54,967 bases of DNA from a bacterium (GCA_030550175.1 JAUQPW010000024.1:1-54967), one strand, 5' to 3'; shown: positions 8,196 to 17,420, counted from the stretch's first letter. The notes: generated by a model from the letters alone, not told the origin. Translations and numbers: made by a program.

Positions 8196-10280
8196 ATGAA
8201 AAAATCCACCAAAGGATTTAAGGACCTGGTTAAAGCCTATGAAGAGCTCAGCAAGGAGTATCTAGAAATCAAGAAGTCTGTGGAGAAGTATCGGATTTTG
8301 GCTGAGCAATTGGAACGAGAAGTTAAAGAGGAAAGCAAACGACTCAAGGAATTTGAAGCCAAGTATAAAACCCTGGTAGAAAGTGCAGGAGATGCCATTT
8401 TTACCGTAGACCCGAAAGGAAATTGTATCTCCATGAACCGTATAGCGGCCCGTATTATTGGAGGAAATCCCACCGATTTTGTAGGAAAAAATATCTATGA
8501 ACTCTTCTCCAAAAAAGAAGCAGATTTATACATGGCCCATATTCAAAAAGTCTTTAGAACCGGAGAAGGCACTATTCACGAGCATACCTATAAGATTCCG
8601 GGTAAAGAGTTCTGGTTTAGTACCAGCCTGGATCCAATCCGGGACGAGACAGGCCAGGTTATTTATGTTCTGGGGATTTCCAGGGATATTACAGAACGCA
8701 AGCGAATTGATAAGGAAAAAGAGGTTATCAGTAATGTAAATAAAATCATCGCTTCAAGCCTGGATATTAAAGATGTTTATGAAGCCATCGGGGCCGAATT
8801 AAAAAAAGTTTTCGATTTCGATCGAATGACCGTGAGTCTTTTAGACGAACAAAAAACAGGTTTTCAAATTTATGCTCTGGTCAAGTATTATGAAAGTTTA
8901 GAATCCGGTGACTTGCAAGAGGGCACTTTCATTCCTAAAGCCGAGACTCACCTGGGGGAAGTGGTCGATACTGGTAGACCTGTTTTGATCAAAGATGTGG
9001 CGGAGAGTCCCTACTGGGGGATGACTAAATTATTGAAAGAAGGGATTCGCTCCAGTGTTACGTACCCCCTCTTTTGTCGGGGAGAAGTCATCGGTACCAT
9101 CAGTTTTGCCAGCCGAAAGGTAGATAACTTCTCAGAGGACCAATTTGACCTGGTCAAACAGGTAACTCCCCAACTGGCCATTGCTATCGAAAATACACGC
9201 CTGTTCAATAGAATTAAAGAATCCGAGGAGAAATATCGATCCCTCATTGAGAGTACGAAGGATTTTATTATTTATATTGTTTCTCCCGACGGACGCATTA
9301 CCTATCTCAACCCTGTTGTAGAGAAGATATTGGGATACCGGCCGGAAGATTACTATCAGAACAAGAATTTATGGGTTAGCCAGATCCACCCCGAGGATCG
9401 AGATCGTGTTTTTGATGCCCAGAGAAAGGTCTTTGAGGGAAAAGGGAGAAGCCTTGAATTTCGAATGATTCATCAAAACAAACGAGATGTTCGATGGTTA
9501 TATTCTTCGGCCACCGTTCTTAAAAACGACCGGGGTGAGAAGGCTTCCCTGGTGGGATTTGCCATGGATATCACCGAACAGAAAAAATTACAGGAACAGG
9601 TCCGAAGATCAGAATGGCTTGCGTCCATTGGGGGGCTGGCTGCCGGTCTTGCCCATGAGATCCGAAATCCTCTGGTAGCCATCTCGAATTCGGCCAAACT
9701 TCTTAAACGCGACGTAAATTTAAATGAGGAAGATCTGGAATTAATGGGAGTGATCGTGGAAGAAACCGATCGTCTTAACAAGATTGTCACCAATTTCTTG
9801 CAGTTTGCCCGTCCTCGAGAACCTGTATTTTTGGAAAGTGATATTCGGGAGGTTATTGAAGAGGTTCTTCGACTCCTCAAAAAGGATACCCGATGGAATG
9901 ATCGTATAAAAATCCACCTGCGTTGTGAACCCGAGTTACCCAAGGTTCGTTTAGACGCCGATCAGATGCATGAAGTTTTCTGGAATCTGCTGATTAATGC
10001 CCTGGAAGCAATGCCGGATGAGGGAATTATCAAAATCGAAGTAATGACCGTTTCCATGCGAGATCTCCCGGGGCTTCAGGTGAGAATCTCCGACACCGGT
10101 ATCGGAATTGCTCCGGAGGATGTTGCCAATATTTTTGAACCTTTTCATACCAGTAAACCCCAAGGTATCGGTCTCGGTCTATCCATCGCCCATCGGATTG
10201 TAGAAGCCCATAAGGGAATATTGGAGGTAGAAAGTGAAATAGGAAAAGGGACGACCTTCATCGTAACCCTTCCTCTATAA
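8196..10280 (+). CDS. PAS-GAF-PAS sensor histidine kinase
   Basis: A 694-residue soluble kinase with no membrane segments. In order: an N-terminal coiled coil (1-55), PAS with PAC (about 57-170, ending ISRDITERKRI), GAF (about 185-335), a second PAS/PAC (about 345-465) and HisKA with AGLAHEIRNPLVAI (phospho-acceptor His near residue 486). The HATPase domain has WNLLINALEA, DTGIGI and GIGLGLSIAHRIVEAH. It would sense a cytoplasmic signal and phosphorylate the NtrC-type regulator encoded just downstream. The RBS is weak and lies inside a hairpin. Confidence 0.92.
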   Translation: MKKSTKGFKDLVKAYEELSKEYLEIKKSVEKYRILAEQLEREVKEESKRLKEFEAKYKTLVESAGDAIFTVDPKGNCISMNRIAARIIGGNPTDFVGKNIYELFSKKEADLYMAHIQKVFRTGEGTIHEHTYKIPGKEFWFSTSLDPIRDETGQVIYVLGISRDITERKRIDKEKEVISNVNKIIASSLDIKDVYEAIGAELKKVFDFDRMTVSLLDEQKTGFQIYALVKYYESLESGDLQEGTFIPKAETHLGEVVDTGRPVLIKDVAESPYWGMTKLLKEGIRSSVTYPLFCRGEVIGTISFASRKVDNFSEDQFDLVKQVTPQLAIAIENTRLFNRIKESEEKYRSLIESTKDFIIYIVSPDGRITYLNPVVEKILGYRPEDYYQNKNLWVSQIHPEDRDRVFDAQRKVFEGKGRSLEFRMIHQNKRDVRWLYSSATVLKNDRGEKASLVGFAMDITEQKKLQEQVRRSEWLASIGGLAAGLAHEIRNPLVAISNSAKLLKRDVNLNEEDLELMGVIVEETDRLNKIVTNFLQFARPREPVFLESDIREVIEEVLRLLKKDTRWNDRIKIHLRCEPELPKVRLDADQMHEVFWNLLINALEAMPDEGIIKIEVMTVSMRDLPGLQVRISDTGIGIAPEDVANIFEPFHTSKPQGIGLGLSIAHRIVEAHKGILEVESEIGKGTTFIVTLPL

Positions 10281-10287
10281 GACCCGG

Positions 10288-10343
10288 GGCGAAAGGTAAA
10301 AGATAAAATAAAAACCTTTGTTTTTTGTCTTCCACCTTTCGCC
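10288..10343. repeat. Inverted repeat between kinase and regulator genes
   Basis: GCGAAAGGTAAAAGAT pairs imperfectly with TCTTCCACCTTTCGC. It fills the 80-bp spacer and ends shortly before the GTG start of the response regulator. Confidence 0.65.
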
Positions 10344-10360
10344 TCTCGTCTTCTTAAAGC

Positions 10361-11722
10361 GTGGCAGAGATTTTACTGGTTGATGATCAAAAGAGCATCC
10401 GAACGACTTTGAAAATTACCTTAAAACGAGTAGGCTATCAAGTCGAAGAGGCTTCTTGCGGAGAAGAGGCCCTCCGTCTTCTGGAAAGGAAAACCTATGA
10501 TCTGGTTATTACAGACTTGAAAATGGAAAAGGTCGATGGGATTAAGGTTCTCCAAAAGGTCAAAGAGATATCCCAGCAAACGGAAGTCATTGTAATAACC
10601 GCTTATGGTACGGTGGATTCTGCCGTGCAGGCCATGAAAATAGGGGCCTATGACTATATTGCAAAACCCTTCGAGCCTGAAGAAATCGTACTGGTTGTTG
10701 ATAAGGCCTTGGAACGCAAGACCTTGACCGAGCGGGTCAAACTCCTGGAAGAGCAGGTCCGGGAGCGATATAAATTTGAAAATATTGTGGGGAATTCCCC
10801 TAAAATGCTGGATATCTTGAAGCTGGTCACCCAGGTTTGTCAAACCGATAGTACCGTTTTGATCCTGGGAGAAAGCGGTACAGGTAAAGAGCTTATTGCT
10901 CAAACCATTCATAATAATAGTCCCAGGAAAGATAAGCCTTTTGTGATCGTCAATTGCAGTGCTTTACCCGAAGGGCTTCAGGATAGTGAATTTTTCGGTC
11001 ATATCAAAGGGGCCTTCACTGGAGCTATTAAAAATCGAAAAGGTCTTTTCGAAGAAGCACACCAGGGGACCATTTTTTTGGATGAGATCGGAGAAATTTC
11101 TCCGGCCATCCAGGTGAAACTACTTCGATTTCTTCAAAGTGGTGAGATCCGTCGAATTGGAGATAATAAATCTTTCCATGTAGACGTTCGGCTTATTGCA
11201 GCCACCAATAAAGATTTACAACAGGCCATTCAAGAAAAAACCTTCCGAGAAGATCTCTTCTACCGACTTAACGTCATTCCCATCAAACTTCCCGCTCTAC
11301 GAGAGCGTAAAGATGATATCCCGCTCCTGGTAAATCACTTTCTGGAGAAATATCGTAATAAAATGCACAAACCGATTCGGTCTATCTCCCGGGAAGCAGT
11401 GGATTTATTAGTTAAATATGACTGGCCGGGCAATGTTCGGGAGCTGGAAAATGTGGTAGAACGAGCTGTGGCTCTGGCTACCGGAGAAATCATTCTACCT
11501 GAAGATCTTCCCAGGCATATTCAAGGCCTGGAACAGACCTTCCCCTCAACACCTTCTAAGCCCTCGGGTAAACTGATATCCCTTGCGGAGAATGAGAAAA
11601 ACTACATCATGGAAGTTCTTCAACAGTGTGGTGGAAACAAGAAAAAAACGGCCCACATCTTACAAATTTCAAAAAGTACGTTATGGCGGAAGTTGAAGGA
11701 GTATGGGTTGCAGGAACGGTAA
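10361..11722 (+). CDS. NtrC-family sigma-54-dependent response regulator
   Basis: A 453-residue regulator. The receiver domain (1-120) has the phospho-Asp in VITDLKM (about residue 52). The sigma-54 AAA+ domain (about 140-380) has Walker A GESGTGKE and the sigma-54 contact loop GAFTGA. A C-terminal Fis-type helix-turn-helix follows (KKTAHILQISKSTLWRKLKE). It starts at GTG 10361. Together with the upstream histidine kinase it forms a two-component system that activates RpoN-dependent promoters; its targets are not evident here. Confidence 0.94.
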   Translation: MAEILLVDDQKSIRTTLKITLKRVGYQVEEASCGEEALRLLERKTYDLVITDLKMEKVDGIKVLQKVKEISQQTEVIVITAYGTVDSAVQAMKIGAYDYIAKPFEPEEIVLVVDKALERKTLTERVKLLEEQVRERYKFENIVGNSPKMLDILKLVTQVCQTDSTVLILGESGTGKELIAQTIHNNSPRKDKPFVIVNCSALPEGLQDSEFFGHIKGAFTGAIKNRKGLFEEAHQGTIFLDEIGEISPAIQVKLLRFLQSGEIRRIGDNKSFHVDVRLIAATNKDLQQAIQEKTFREDLFYRLNVIPIKLPALRERKDDIPLLVNHFLEKYRNKMHKPIRSISREAVDLLVKYDWPGNVRELENVVERAVALATGEIILPEDLPRHIQGLEQTFPSTPSKPSGKLISLAENEKNYIMEVLQQCGGNKKKTAHILQISKSTLWRKLKEYGLQER

Positions 11723-11729
11723 AAATCTA

Positions 11730-11763
11730 GGAGCCCCTATCGCCTTTGAGAGGAAAGGCTCCC
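11730..11763. terminator. Weak candidate bidirectional terminator hairpin
   Basis: GGAGCC and GGCTCC face each other between the convergent regulator and TPR/PEGA genes, with a second small stem (CCT...AGG) inside. No clean T-run follows, so termination is only suggested by position. Confidence 0.3.
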
Positions 11764-11768
11764 AGGAA

Positions 11769-13361
11769 TCATTTATCTCGAAGATCCATTTTCATTAAAA
11801 ATAAGGTTTCATCTTCTTCCTCTAGAATTTCTGATTTAGATTTTTCGAGGGGTCCCGATAGCACGCCGGGGGGATTTTTCCCGACCCCCTCAAAGGGCGG
11901 TTTGGGCCTGGACGGATATCTGGATTTTGATTTGAGGGTCATAACAATTGCCACAAAAGCCAGACAAAACGCAACGGAAGCCAGAGCCAGAAGGGCATAG
12001 GGAATGGTGATAGAAATCTCAGGCCATTTTATGTTGGGTCTGGACTCTCGAACGGTTTGTGCCGTTGGGATTGGGAGCGGCGTAGAAGTTGGAAGGGGTG
12101 TTGGCGTTAGAGCGGCTACAACGGGAGTTTCAACTAAAACGACCTCTTCCGTAAGTTCATACATGGGCTTATAAAGGGCCCGGTCTCCCTTACCCCTGGC
12201 ATGAACCCTGAGATAGTAAAGACCAGGAGGTATAAAAGTCTCGGGGGTAAACCGAATCATTTCCGGATGATTGGAGTCTCGGGTCCCTATACCCAGAAGT
12301 TTTATGCTGCTATCCGGGCCATAAATACCCACTTCTATATTGGCTTTCAGGTTATCGAGGAGTTGAATCCCAAAGGTCCACTTCCCCTCCCTTGGAATTG
12401 TTACACTAAACCAATCCGTACAATCCCCTTTGTCGTAATCCACCTCCGCAGCCTGATCTGATTTCATAAAAGTCTCTAAATTAACGGCCTTGGCGGGATT
12501 TCGATCTGCTGAGGAATCATAATCGCAATCATATTCGCCCAGTGGGTAAACGTACTTATTCGATTGATTGGGTTGAACGGTTACCCGGGTTCGATATCCG
12601 GGATACCCTCGTTTTATAATCTCTACCTCGTAGAGGCCTTCTTTTACAATGAGGTTTAACGGGGTTTCTCCCCTTTTTTGGCTGTTTAAGAGAACCGTTC
12701 CTTCAGAAGGAATACTATCGATAAATAAGGTTCCTGTCAGTACCATGGGCGTAGGAGTTGGAATGACGATCTCCGGAATCCGGGGTGTGGGAAGGGGTGG
12801 AACCATAGGAACAGGTTTTTGAACCTGGACCGAATCCACTTCCAGAGGGGTGGGCGTGGGAACCAGGGTCGGAACCGGGGTGGGCGTGGGAACCTTAATG
12901 GGTATCGGTGTTGGGGTCTCCAGGGGGGGTAGCCCACGCTCTCCGCTACTTTTTTCTTCCTTTAAGTCCGTATATCGTCTCTCCAGGGAGCGCTTCCTTA
13001 TCTCATCTACTTCGGCTAAATACCGATAAACTTCCACCCTGGGCTCTACTTCAAAGGCTAAGGCTTTATTCAAGTATTTTTCAGCTATTTCCGGCTGCCC
13101 AAGACGAAGGTAGGCAATCCCCAGTTGAAGGTAAGGATAATAATCGGTCAGAATCCAATTTCCCGGCGTTACGACCCGCTTTCTCGGCTGCGGGTTTTCG
13201 GCAATGGCTTTCTCAAAATTTTCTATAGCCTCCCGCCATCTTTGATTTTTCATGGCCTGAAGCCCATCCTGGTAATAGTCATACCACTCCTTGGCGGCCT
13301 TTGCAACTTGCCCCCAGGCTATTAAAAAAAGGATAATCAGACAAACTAATCTACGCATCAT
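11769..13361 (-). CDS. TPR / PEGA / beta-sandwich inner-membrane protein with Pro/Thr-rich linkers
   Basis: A 530-residue protein of unknown function. Domains in order: signal peptide (1-22), two TPR-like repeats (about 24-115), a Pro/Thr-rich linker (about 150-205), a PEGA domain (about 210-275, GTLFIDSIPSEGTVLLN), and a PPC-like beta-sandwich (about 300-400, DWFSVTIPREGKWTFGI). A second P/T-rich linker, a transmembrane helix (about 450-475) and a short cytosolic tail follow. The tail ends in EEEDETLFLMK, an acidic setting for a Thr. It is the last gene of the FHA/kinase/phosphatase locus. Most of the protein should be periplasmic, possibly binding peptidoglycan or an envelope complex, with the tail available to the cytosolic kinase and FHA protein (inference). 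Confidence 0.7.
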   Translation of the reverse strand: MMRRLVCLIILFLIAWGQVAKAAKEWYDYYQDGLQAMKNQRWREAIENFEKAIAENPQPRKRVVTPGNWILTDYYPYLQLGIAYLRLGQPEIAEKYLNKALAFEVEPRVEVYRYLAEVDEIRKRSLERRYTDLKEEKSSGERGLPPLETPTPIPIKVPTPTPVPTLVPTPTPLEVDSVQVQKPVPMVPPLPTPRIPEIVIPTPTPMVLTGTLFIDSIPSEGTVLLNSQKRGETPLNLIVKEGLYEVEIIKRGYPGYRTRVTVQPNQSNKYVYPLGEYDCDYDSSADRNPAKAVNLETFMKSDQAAEVDYDKGDCTDWFSVTIPREGKWTFGIQLLDNLKANIEVGIYGPDSSIKLLGIGTRDSNHPEMIRFTPETFIPPGLYYLRVHARGKGDRALYKPMYELTEEVVLVETPVVAALTPTPLPTSTPLPIPTAQTVRESRPNIKWPEISITIPYALLALASVAFCLAFVAIVMTLKSKSRYPSRPKPPFEGVGKNPPGVLSGPLEKSKSEILEEEDETLFLMKMDLRDK

Positions 13362-13421
13362 TGTTATCCGTTGCAGCTATAAACACGATTGAAGTCATAA
13401 CAGACCATGGACCGGAGGTCC

Positions 13422-14744
13422 TTAAAACCGATAAAACGCTGTAATAACCCCTTCAGAAATAGAATTCGCCAGGTTAACAGCCCCATCAATACGGAGTCTC
13501 CCCAGGGAAATTCCCCCGCCAAAAGTAACATGGGTTTGATCCTCCCGCTCTGGAAAAAGAACCAGAAAACGAAGATCATTTCCCTGGAAGGTAATACTGT
13601 GATCCGGATCGGTAAAGAACCCTCCCCTCAAAGAAATAAGGGTTGTTCCGGAAAAAAAGCTATACTCTACCCCTCCGTGGATTTGCGTCGCATCCTGAAC
13701 GGTAAATTCCTCAGGACTGGCACCGGCCAGCGTAATTTGGAAATTTTCCAACAAATCCGAGTATTGAATGTGGAGAATATCCAGGGAGAAAGTGATGGTA
13801 TCATCTGAAGTTAACAACCCTCCTTGACGATAAGAAGCTCCTGCCCCATAGACATCCGGCACCTTGACCGTATAATCTACCGTCGTACCCGTTTGCCCTG
13901 AAACGATACTAAAATTGATGGATTCGGTTAGATCGAGTCGCGGTCCACTTCGAAACACCCCTCCTACCGAAAATTCTTTGAGAGGTGCCTGGGTTTGGTA
14001 AAGCTTCCATAAGCCACCCAGGATAAGACTTGGTGCCGTAGCGGATTCATCGACCGTTGAATTAAAAACCTGATTGGTCCGGGTGGGGTCAAATCGCGTT
14101 AGTTCGGAATCTATATTGAGCGTCGATGCCTGGATCGTTACCCCAACGGAAAAACCACGGGCCAGTTCGACTCCAATCGAACCCCCCAGGTTGGTTATTT
14201 TGAAATCCAGGTGGCTGCTGACCGGAAATATCTCAACATCGCTGGCTCCCGTGATGGGAATCACGATGCGACCTATTTCAAAATCCTGGGTAAAATTTGC
14301 CAGCTCTTGCCGAAATACAGCCAGAGAAAAGCGTTGGGTTGAAACCGGATAAGCAAAGCTTAAAAAGGAAGGAGAAGTAATCGTTCCACTGATGAAATCT
14401 TCTGTAGAAATCTGGATCGTTGGTTGACCGTTGGGATTTAAGGTTAGAGTCCCTTCCACAGGAACATCTAGGGTTGTAAAACGGGTAAATCGAATTTCGG
14501 TTAAAAATTCAGGTCGTCGGGGTATAATAAGCCCGGCCGGATTCGCTGCCGAAGCCGTGGCATCATCTGCCATAGAAAGAAAGGCCCCCCCCTGTCCCAA
14601 AGCCCTGGCTCCGGGAAGATTAAAGTTAAATTGAAGTTGTGAAGAGGTCTCTTCATTAGTTAAAGCGAAAGCCTGAATGATAAAACCGGCTATAACTATC
14701 CCAGAAACAATAATACCAGCCCAAAAGTTTTTTATATATTCCAT
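13422..14744 (-). CDS. Outer-membrane beta-barrel protein (OmpP1/FadL-like or PorV-like)
   Basis: A 440-residue protein with an N-terminal signal segment (WAGIIVSGIVIAGFIIQAFA) followed by NFNLPGARALGQGGAFLSMADDATASAANPAGL. That segment is typical of the OmpP1/FadL/TodX and UPF0164/PorV beta-barrel group. The rest is alternating beta strands, with a C-terminal aromatic Phe (TAFYRF) as expected for BAM-dependent insertion. It has a good AGGAAA ribosome site. In this locus it may be a transport or anchoring partner of the TPR/PEGA protein; the ligand is unknown. Confidence 0.75.
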   Translation of the reverse strand: MEYIKNFWAGIIVSGIVIAGFIIQAFALTNEETSSQLQFNFNLPGARALGQGGAFLSMADDATASAANPAGLIIPRRPEFLTEIRFTRFTTLDVPVEGTLTLNPNGQPTIQISTEDFISGTITSPSFLSFAYPVSTQRFSLAVFRQELANFTQDFEIGRIVIPITGASDVEIFPVSSHLDFKITNLGGSIGVELARGFSVGVTIQASTLNIDSELTRFDPTRTNQVFNSTVDESATAPSLILGGLWKLYQTQAPLKEFSVGGVFRSGPRLDLTESINFSIVSGQTGTTVDYTVKVPDVYGAGASYRQGGLLTSDDTITFSLDILHIQYSDLLENFQITLAGASPEEFTVQDATQIHGGVEYSFFSGTTLISLRGGFFTDPDHSITFQGNDLRFLVLFPEREDQTHVTFGGGISLGRLRIDGAVNLANSISEGVITAFYRF

Positions 14745-15058
14745 AATGTTTCCTTTCTCCCTATCCTATTCTTAAAATGGGATCAATTTACCTCAAAGGC
14801 AAATTTCTTTTTACAATACTTTTGCAGATTGGTATGACCCCTACCAGGACTGGGAGGTTTTTAGATTCCGTGATTACTACCGACAGGCCACCCCTTCTGG
14901 GGATTGAAGGGATCTCCGGCTTTTGCTGAAGGCTATCCATAGGCCACTCCTCTGAAGCTTTGGTGAACCCTGCCACGGTTAAAGGTTGATTTTTTACAAG
15001 GGGGAAGCCGGAGTATCTGGAACAGATCCTGGCTAATTAGAGTTAAGTAAACGGTAGA
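14745..15058. other. Intergenic stretch without a supported gene
   Basis: About 310 bp between the beta-barrel gene and the broken lipoprotein. A 62-codon frame on the minus strand (14788-14976) has no family signature and no convincing ribosome site. I see no other structure. Confidence 0.4.
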
Positions 15059-15444
15059 CTACTTATTGCCGCGATCGGGATCGTCATCTTCTTCCTCTTC
15101 ATCGTCTTCATCATTTTTGGGTGGTTTAGGGGTTTTGCCGGGTTTCGGAGTCTTACCCGGTTTGGGGGTTTTGGTGGGATCTGGAAGGATTACAGGGGTT
15201 GCCGACGGAACCGGAACCGGTACTATCGTTGGCAGACGGAAAGGGTATCCAGAGCAACCGTCAAAACCGACGTACCTCCAACTTCCACCACGCCGGGATC
15301 CGCCGTTAAACGACCGGAGGAGATAAAGGTACCGGTCGGTGAAGATACCACGAAGCCATCTTCATTACTTCCACATCCCTGTAAAAGTAGGGGATAAACC
15401 AATCCCGACAACATGATCAGGTAAATATAAGGAGACCGTATCAT
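15059..15444 (-). pseudogene. Lipoprotein paralogue broken by an internal, frame-shifting deletion
   Basis: It starts with a strong GGGAGGG ribosome site and a lipoprotein signal (LLLQGC lipobox). Next come FISSGRLTADPGVVEVGGTSVLTVALD, split here as SSGRLTADPG and GTSVLTVALD, matching the neighbouring lipoprotein at 15799-16434. After TLSVCQR the frame stops at about 15223. The remaining tail is intact in the next frame: VPVPVPSATPVILP, three PKPGKTP-type repeats and a very acidic end (DEDDEEEEDDDPDRGNK, stop at 15059). The central Ig-like part present in the paralogue is missing. It is either a decayed gene or an assembly collapse. Confidence 0.65.
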
Positions 15445-15648
15445 CTTAACCCTCCCGGAAGTGTCGGGGTTTTATTCTTATATTTTCAGAATTGAACCTT
15501 CTCGTTCAGGTTAGAACCCGGCAACGAGGCGGGAAGGGAAGTTTATATAAAACTGAAAAAATTTAGTTATTTTAGGATAAAAATGCTATAAAATGTACTC
15601 AGCAAGTTGTGTGCCATAAATACAACTTTTATCAAGTTGTTTTGCCCT

Positions 15649-15765
15649 CACCCCCGGCCCCTCTCCCACGCTGCGGGAGAGGGGAGTCGATGGATTACCT
15701 GGCCGATTTCCCAACTACCCTCTCCCGAAGCTTCAGGAGAGGGGTTGGGGGTGAGGGGGAGAATT
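15649..15765. repeat. CTCTCCC/GGGAGAG palindromic intergenic repeat
   Basis: Contains CCTCACCCCCGGCCCCTCTC, a CTCTCCC...GGGAGAG stem, then CCCTCTCCCGAAGCTTCAGG and GGTTGGGGGTGAGGGG. The outer CCTCACCCCC and GGGGGTGAGG arms make a long hairpin of about 115 bp. Related units occur at about 36,337, 40,212, 43,570, 50,345 and 54,802. It lies in the 354-bp spacer between the two lipoprotein genes; nothing else is visible there. Confidence 0.75.
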
Positions 15766-15798
15766 GACTCGAGTATCCAGGCGGGGTTTTCTAAAACC

Positions 15799-16434
15799 TT
15801 ATCGATCCCATTGGGAAGTTTGAGAGGGTTGTGGGGAGGTCAGTAAAGTGGGTGTGGGTAGATAAAAACCCCCGGGGGTTGGAGGGATCGTTGGGTTTGG
15901 AAAAGTTCCTGAAGCCAGCCTGGGAGCTTTATTCAGGGGTTTTCTCTCTCCTTCCTCCTGGAAGTCTGGGGTGGGGGTCATTTCAGGAGAAGGGGTAAGC
16001 GAAGGGGTTGGGGATCCGGTTGGTGTCGGCGTAGGCCTGGGTATGATCATCAGGACAATATTTCCCGTTGCAATAACCCGAGTTCCTACCGGTGAACTCG
16101 CATCGATAACCTGGACCGATACCGTATCCTCTCCCGGGGTAGCCGGGGCCTGATAAAGGACCGTGCTTTCGTTTCCTGTAATCGTTCCCCGTTGAGCAGA
16201 CCAATTAAAAATCAGATTTTGAGGAGGTATCGAAATAGACTCTAAAGAAACGCTGATCACAGAAGTCCCTTCGGTTTCTACAGTTCCTGGATTTGCCGTT
16301 AGAATACCGGAGGATATGGGAGAACCGGGGGGTATGGGTATGGTAAAACTATTTTTATCCTCTCCACAACCGTTCAAAAAAAGAAGAGGAAAAATCAGGC
16401 CGGATAAAATAGCTAAAGAGAAAATGCGCATCAT
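15799..16434 (-). CDS. Lipoprotein with Ig-like domain and Pro/Thr-rich linker
   Basis: A 211-residue predicted lipoprotein with signal peptide and lipobox FLNGC (Cys23). A bacterial Ig-like (Big/PKD-type) domain spans about residues 40-130 (LTANPGTVETEGTSVISVSL, VLYQAPATPGEDTVSVQVID). A long Pro/Thr-rich C-terminal region follows (PTPTPTGSPTPSLTPSP). It starts nine bases after the PP2C stop, so it is cotranscribed. The linker resembles those in the TPR/PEGA protein, suggesting that the locus products span the same envelope distance. Function unknown. Confidence 0.7.
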   Translation of the reverse strand: MMRIFSLAILSGLIFPLLFLNGCGEDKNSFTIPIPPGSPISSGILTANPGTVETEGTSVISVSLESISIPPQNLIFNWSAQRGTITGNESTVLYQAPATPGEDTVSVQVIDASSPVGTRVIATGNIVLMIIPRPTPTPTGSPTPSLTPSPEMTPTPDFQEEGERKPLNKAPRLASGTFPNPTIPPTPGGFYLPTPTLLTSPQPSQTSQWDR

Positions 16435-16442
16435 TTGAAATT

Positions 16443-17297
16443 TTATTCGATTTTAATAGCGACAATGGTCACATCATCTTCCCGCCCCATCTTATCCGCA
16501 GCTCTTACAAGCCTTTCACAGGCTTCCTTTGGACTCATAGAAATCAACACATTGGCTTGTAAGTTTGAAGAAACCCTTCTTTCCTCCTCCTTGAGGATCT
16601 GGCCCCTAAATAATTCTTCCATTGTCCATTCATCCAGCACATCAGTAAGCCCATCGGAGCAAAGCAAAATCCACTCCGGAGGGGAAAGCCTTTGCTGACC
16701 GACTTGAACTTCCAGTTGGGGGCTCACAGCAATAGCCTGGTAAAGTTCTCCTTTATGATTTTTTGTAATATCTTCCTGATTTAAAAAACCTTCCCGGATC
16801 CCACGGGCTATTAAAGTATGGTCCTCGGTAAGCTGTTGGATTCCCTGGGAATCATTAATTCTATAGAGGCGGCTGTCTCCAATATGAGCCCAGTAAAGGG
16901 TTTCCTCCTTTAAGATGGCAGCGGTAAGGGTCGTACCCATTCCCCGGTATTCAAATTTAGAACGGGAAAGAATCCGGATCTCTTCATGGGCCTGGCGAAA
17001 GATTTCCCTGAGCCGATCCAGGATATCCGGAGAGGGATCCGGGTGACCGGAATAATACCGCTTCCAAAGAAGCCGAATGGCCTGGTTACTGGCTACTTCT
17101 CCCGCATTATGGCCACCAAGCCCATCGGCAATGGCAAAAAGATATCCATACCGGATATACTCCTGGGTTCGAAGACTAAAAAAGCCATCTTCCCATAAAA
17201 GAATTTTATCTGAGATCTCTTTAAAACACAAAAATCGATCTTGATTGATTACCGAGTCCTTACCAGGACAGGATATGGCAAAACAAGAAATCTTCAT
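16443..17297 (-). CDS. PP2C-family protein serine/threonine phosphatase
   Basis: A 284-residue PP2C (PPM) phosphatase. It has the metal-binding motifs FAIADGLGGHNAGEVAS, GMGTTLTAAI, HIGDSRLYR, LLCSDGLTDVL and the terminal GREDDVTIVAI. I use the Met at 17297 because GAGGA lies about nine bases upstream; the frame opens five codons earlier at 17312. It is cytosolic with no membrane segment. It sits between a kinase and a lipoprotein gene and most simply reverses phosphorylation by that kinase. Confidence 0.92.
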   Translation of the reverse strand: MKISCFAISCPGKDSVINQDRFLCFKEISDKILLWEDGFFSLRTQEYIRYGYLFAIADGLGGHNAGEVASNQAIRLLWKRYYSGHPDPSPDILDRLREIFRQAHEEIRILSRSKFEYRGMGTTLTAAILKEETLYWAHIGDSRLYRINDSQGIQQLTEDHTLIARGIREGFLNQEDITKNHKGELYQAIAVSPQLEVQVGQQRLSPPEWILLCSDGLTDVLDEWTMEELFRGQILKEEERRVSSNLQANVLISMSPKEACERLVRAADKMGREDDVTIVAIKIE

Positions 17298-17309
17298 GAA
17301 TCCATTCCT

Positions 17310-17415
17310 CATGGTCCGTTGTTTTGTAGAAGTCCTCCTTTCCTAACTCTAACCCCCGGCTCTAAGCCTTGCAAACAAACCCGGAGGATCTTCACTATAA
17401 ACTTATAACGGACCA
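17310..17415. repeat. Inverted repeat in the kinase-phosphatase spacer
   Basis: ATGGTCCGTTGTTTT...AGTCCTCC faces GGAGGATCTTCACTAT...TAACGGACCA. It is an imperfect inverted repeat of about 105 bp that fills the spacer. The GTCCGTT core is shared with the repeats at 490 and 52380. Confidence 0.6.
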
Positions 17416-17420
17416 CTTAC

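Noticed and set aside
14788..14976. 62-codon minus-strand frame as a gene
   Set aside because: No ribosome site, no recognisable family, and no conserved context.
15066..15326. Plus-strand frame with a long Ser run
   Set aside because: The Ser run is the complement of the acidic Asp/Glu tail of the broken lipoprotein on the minus strand.
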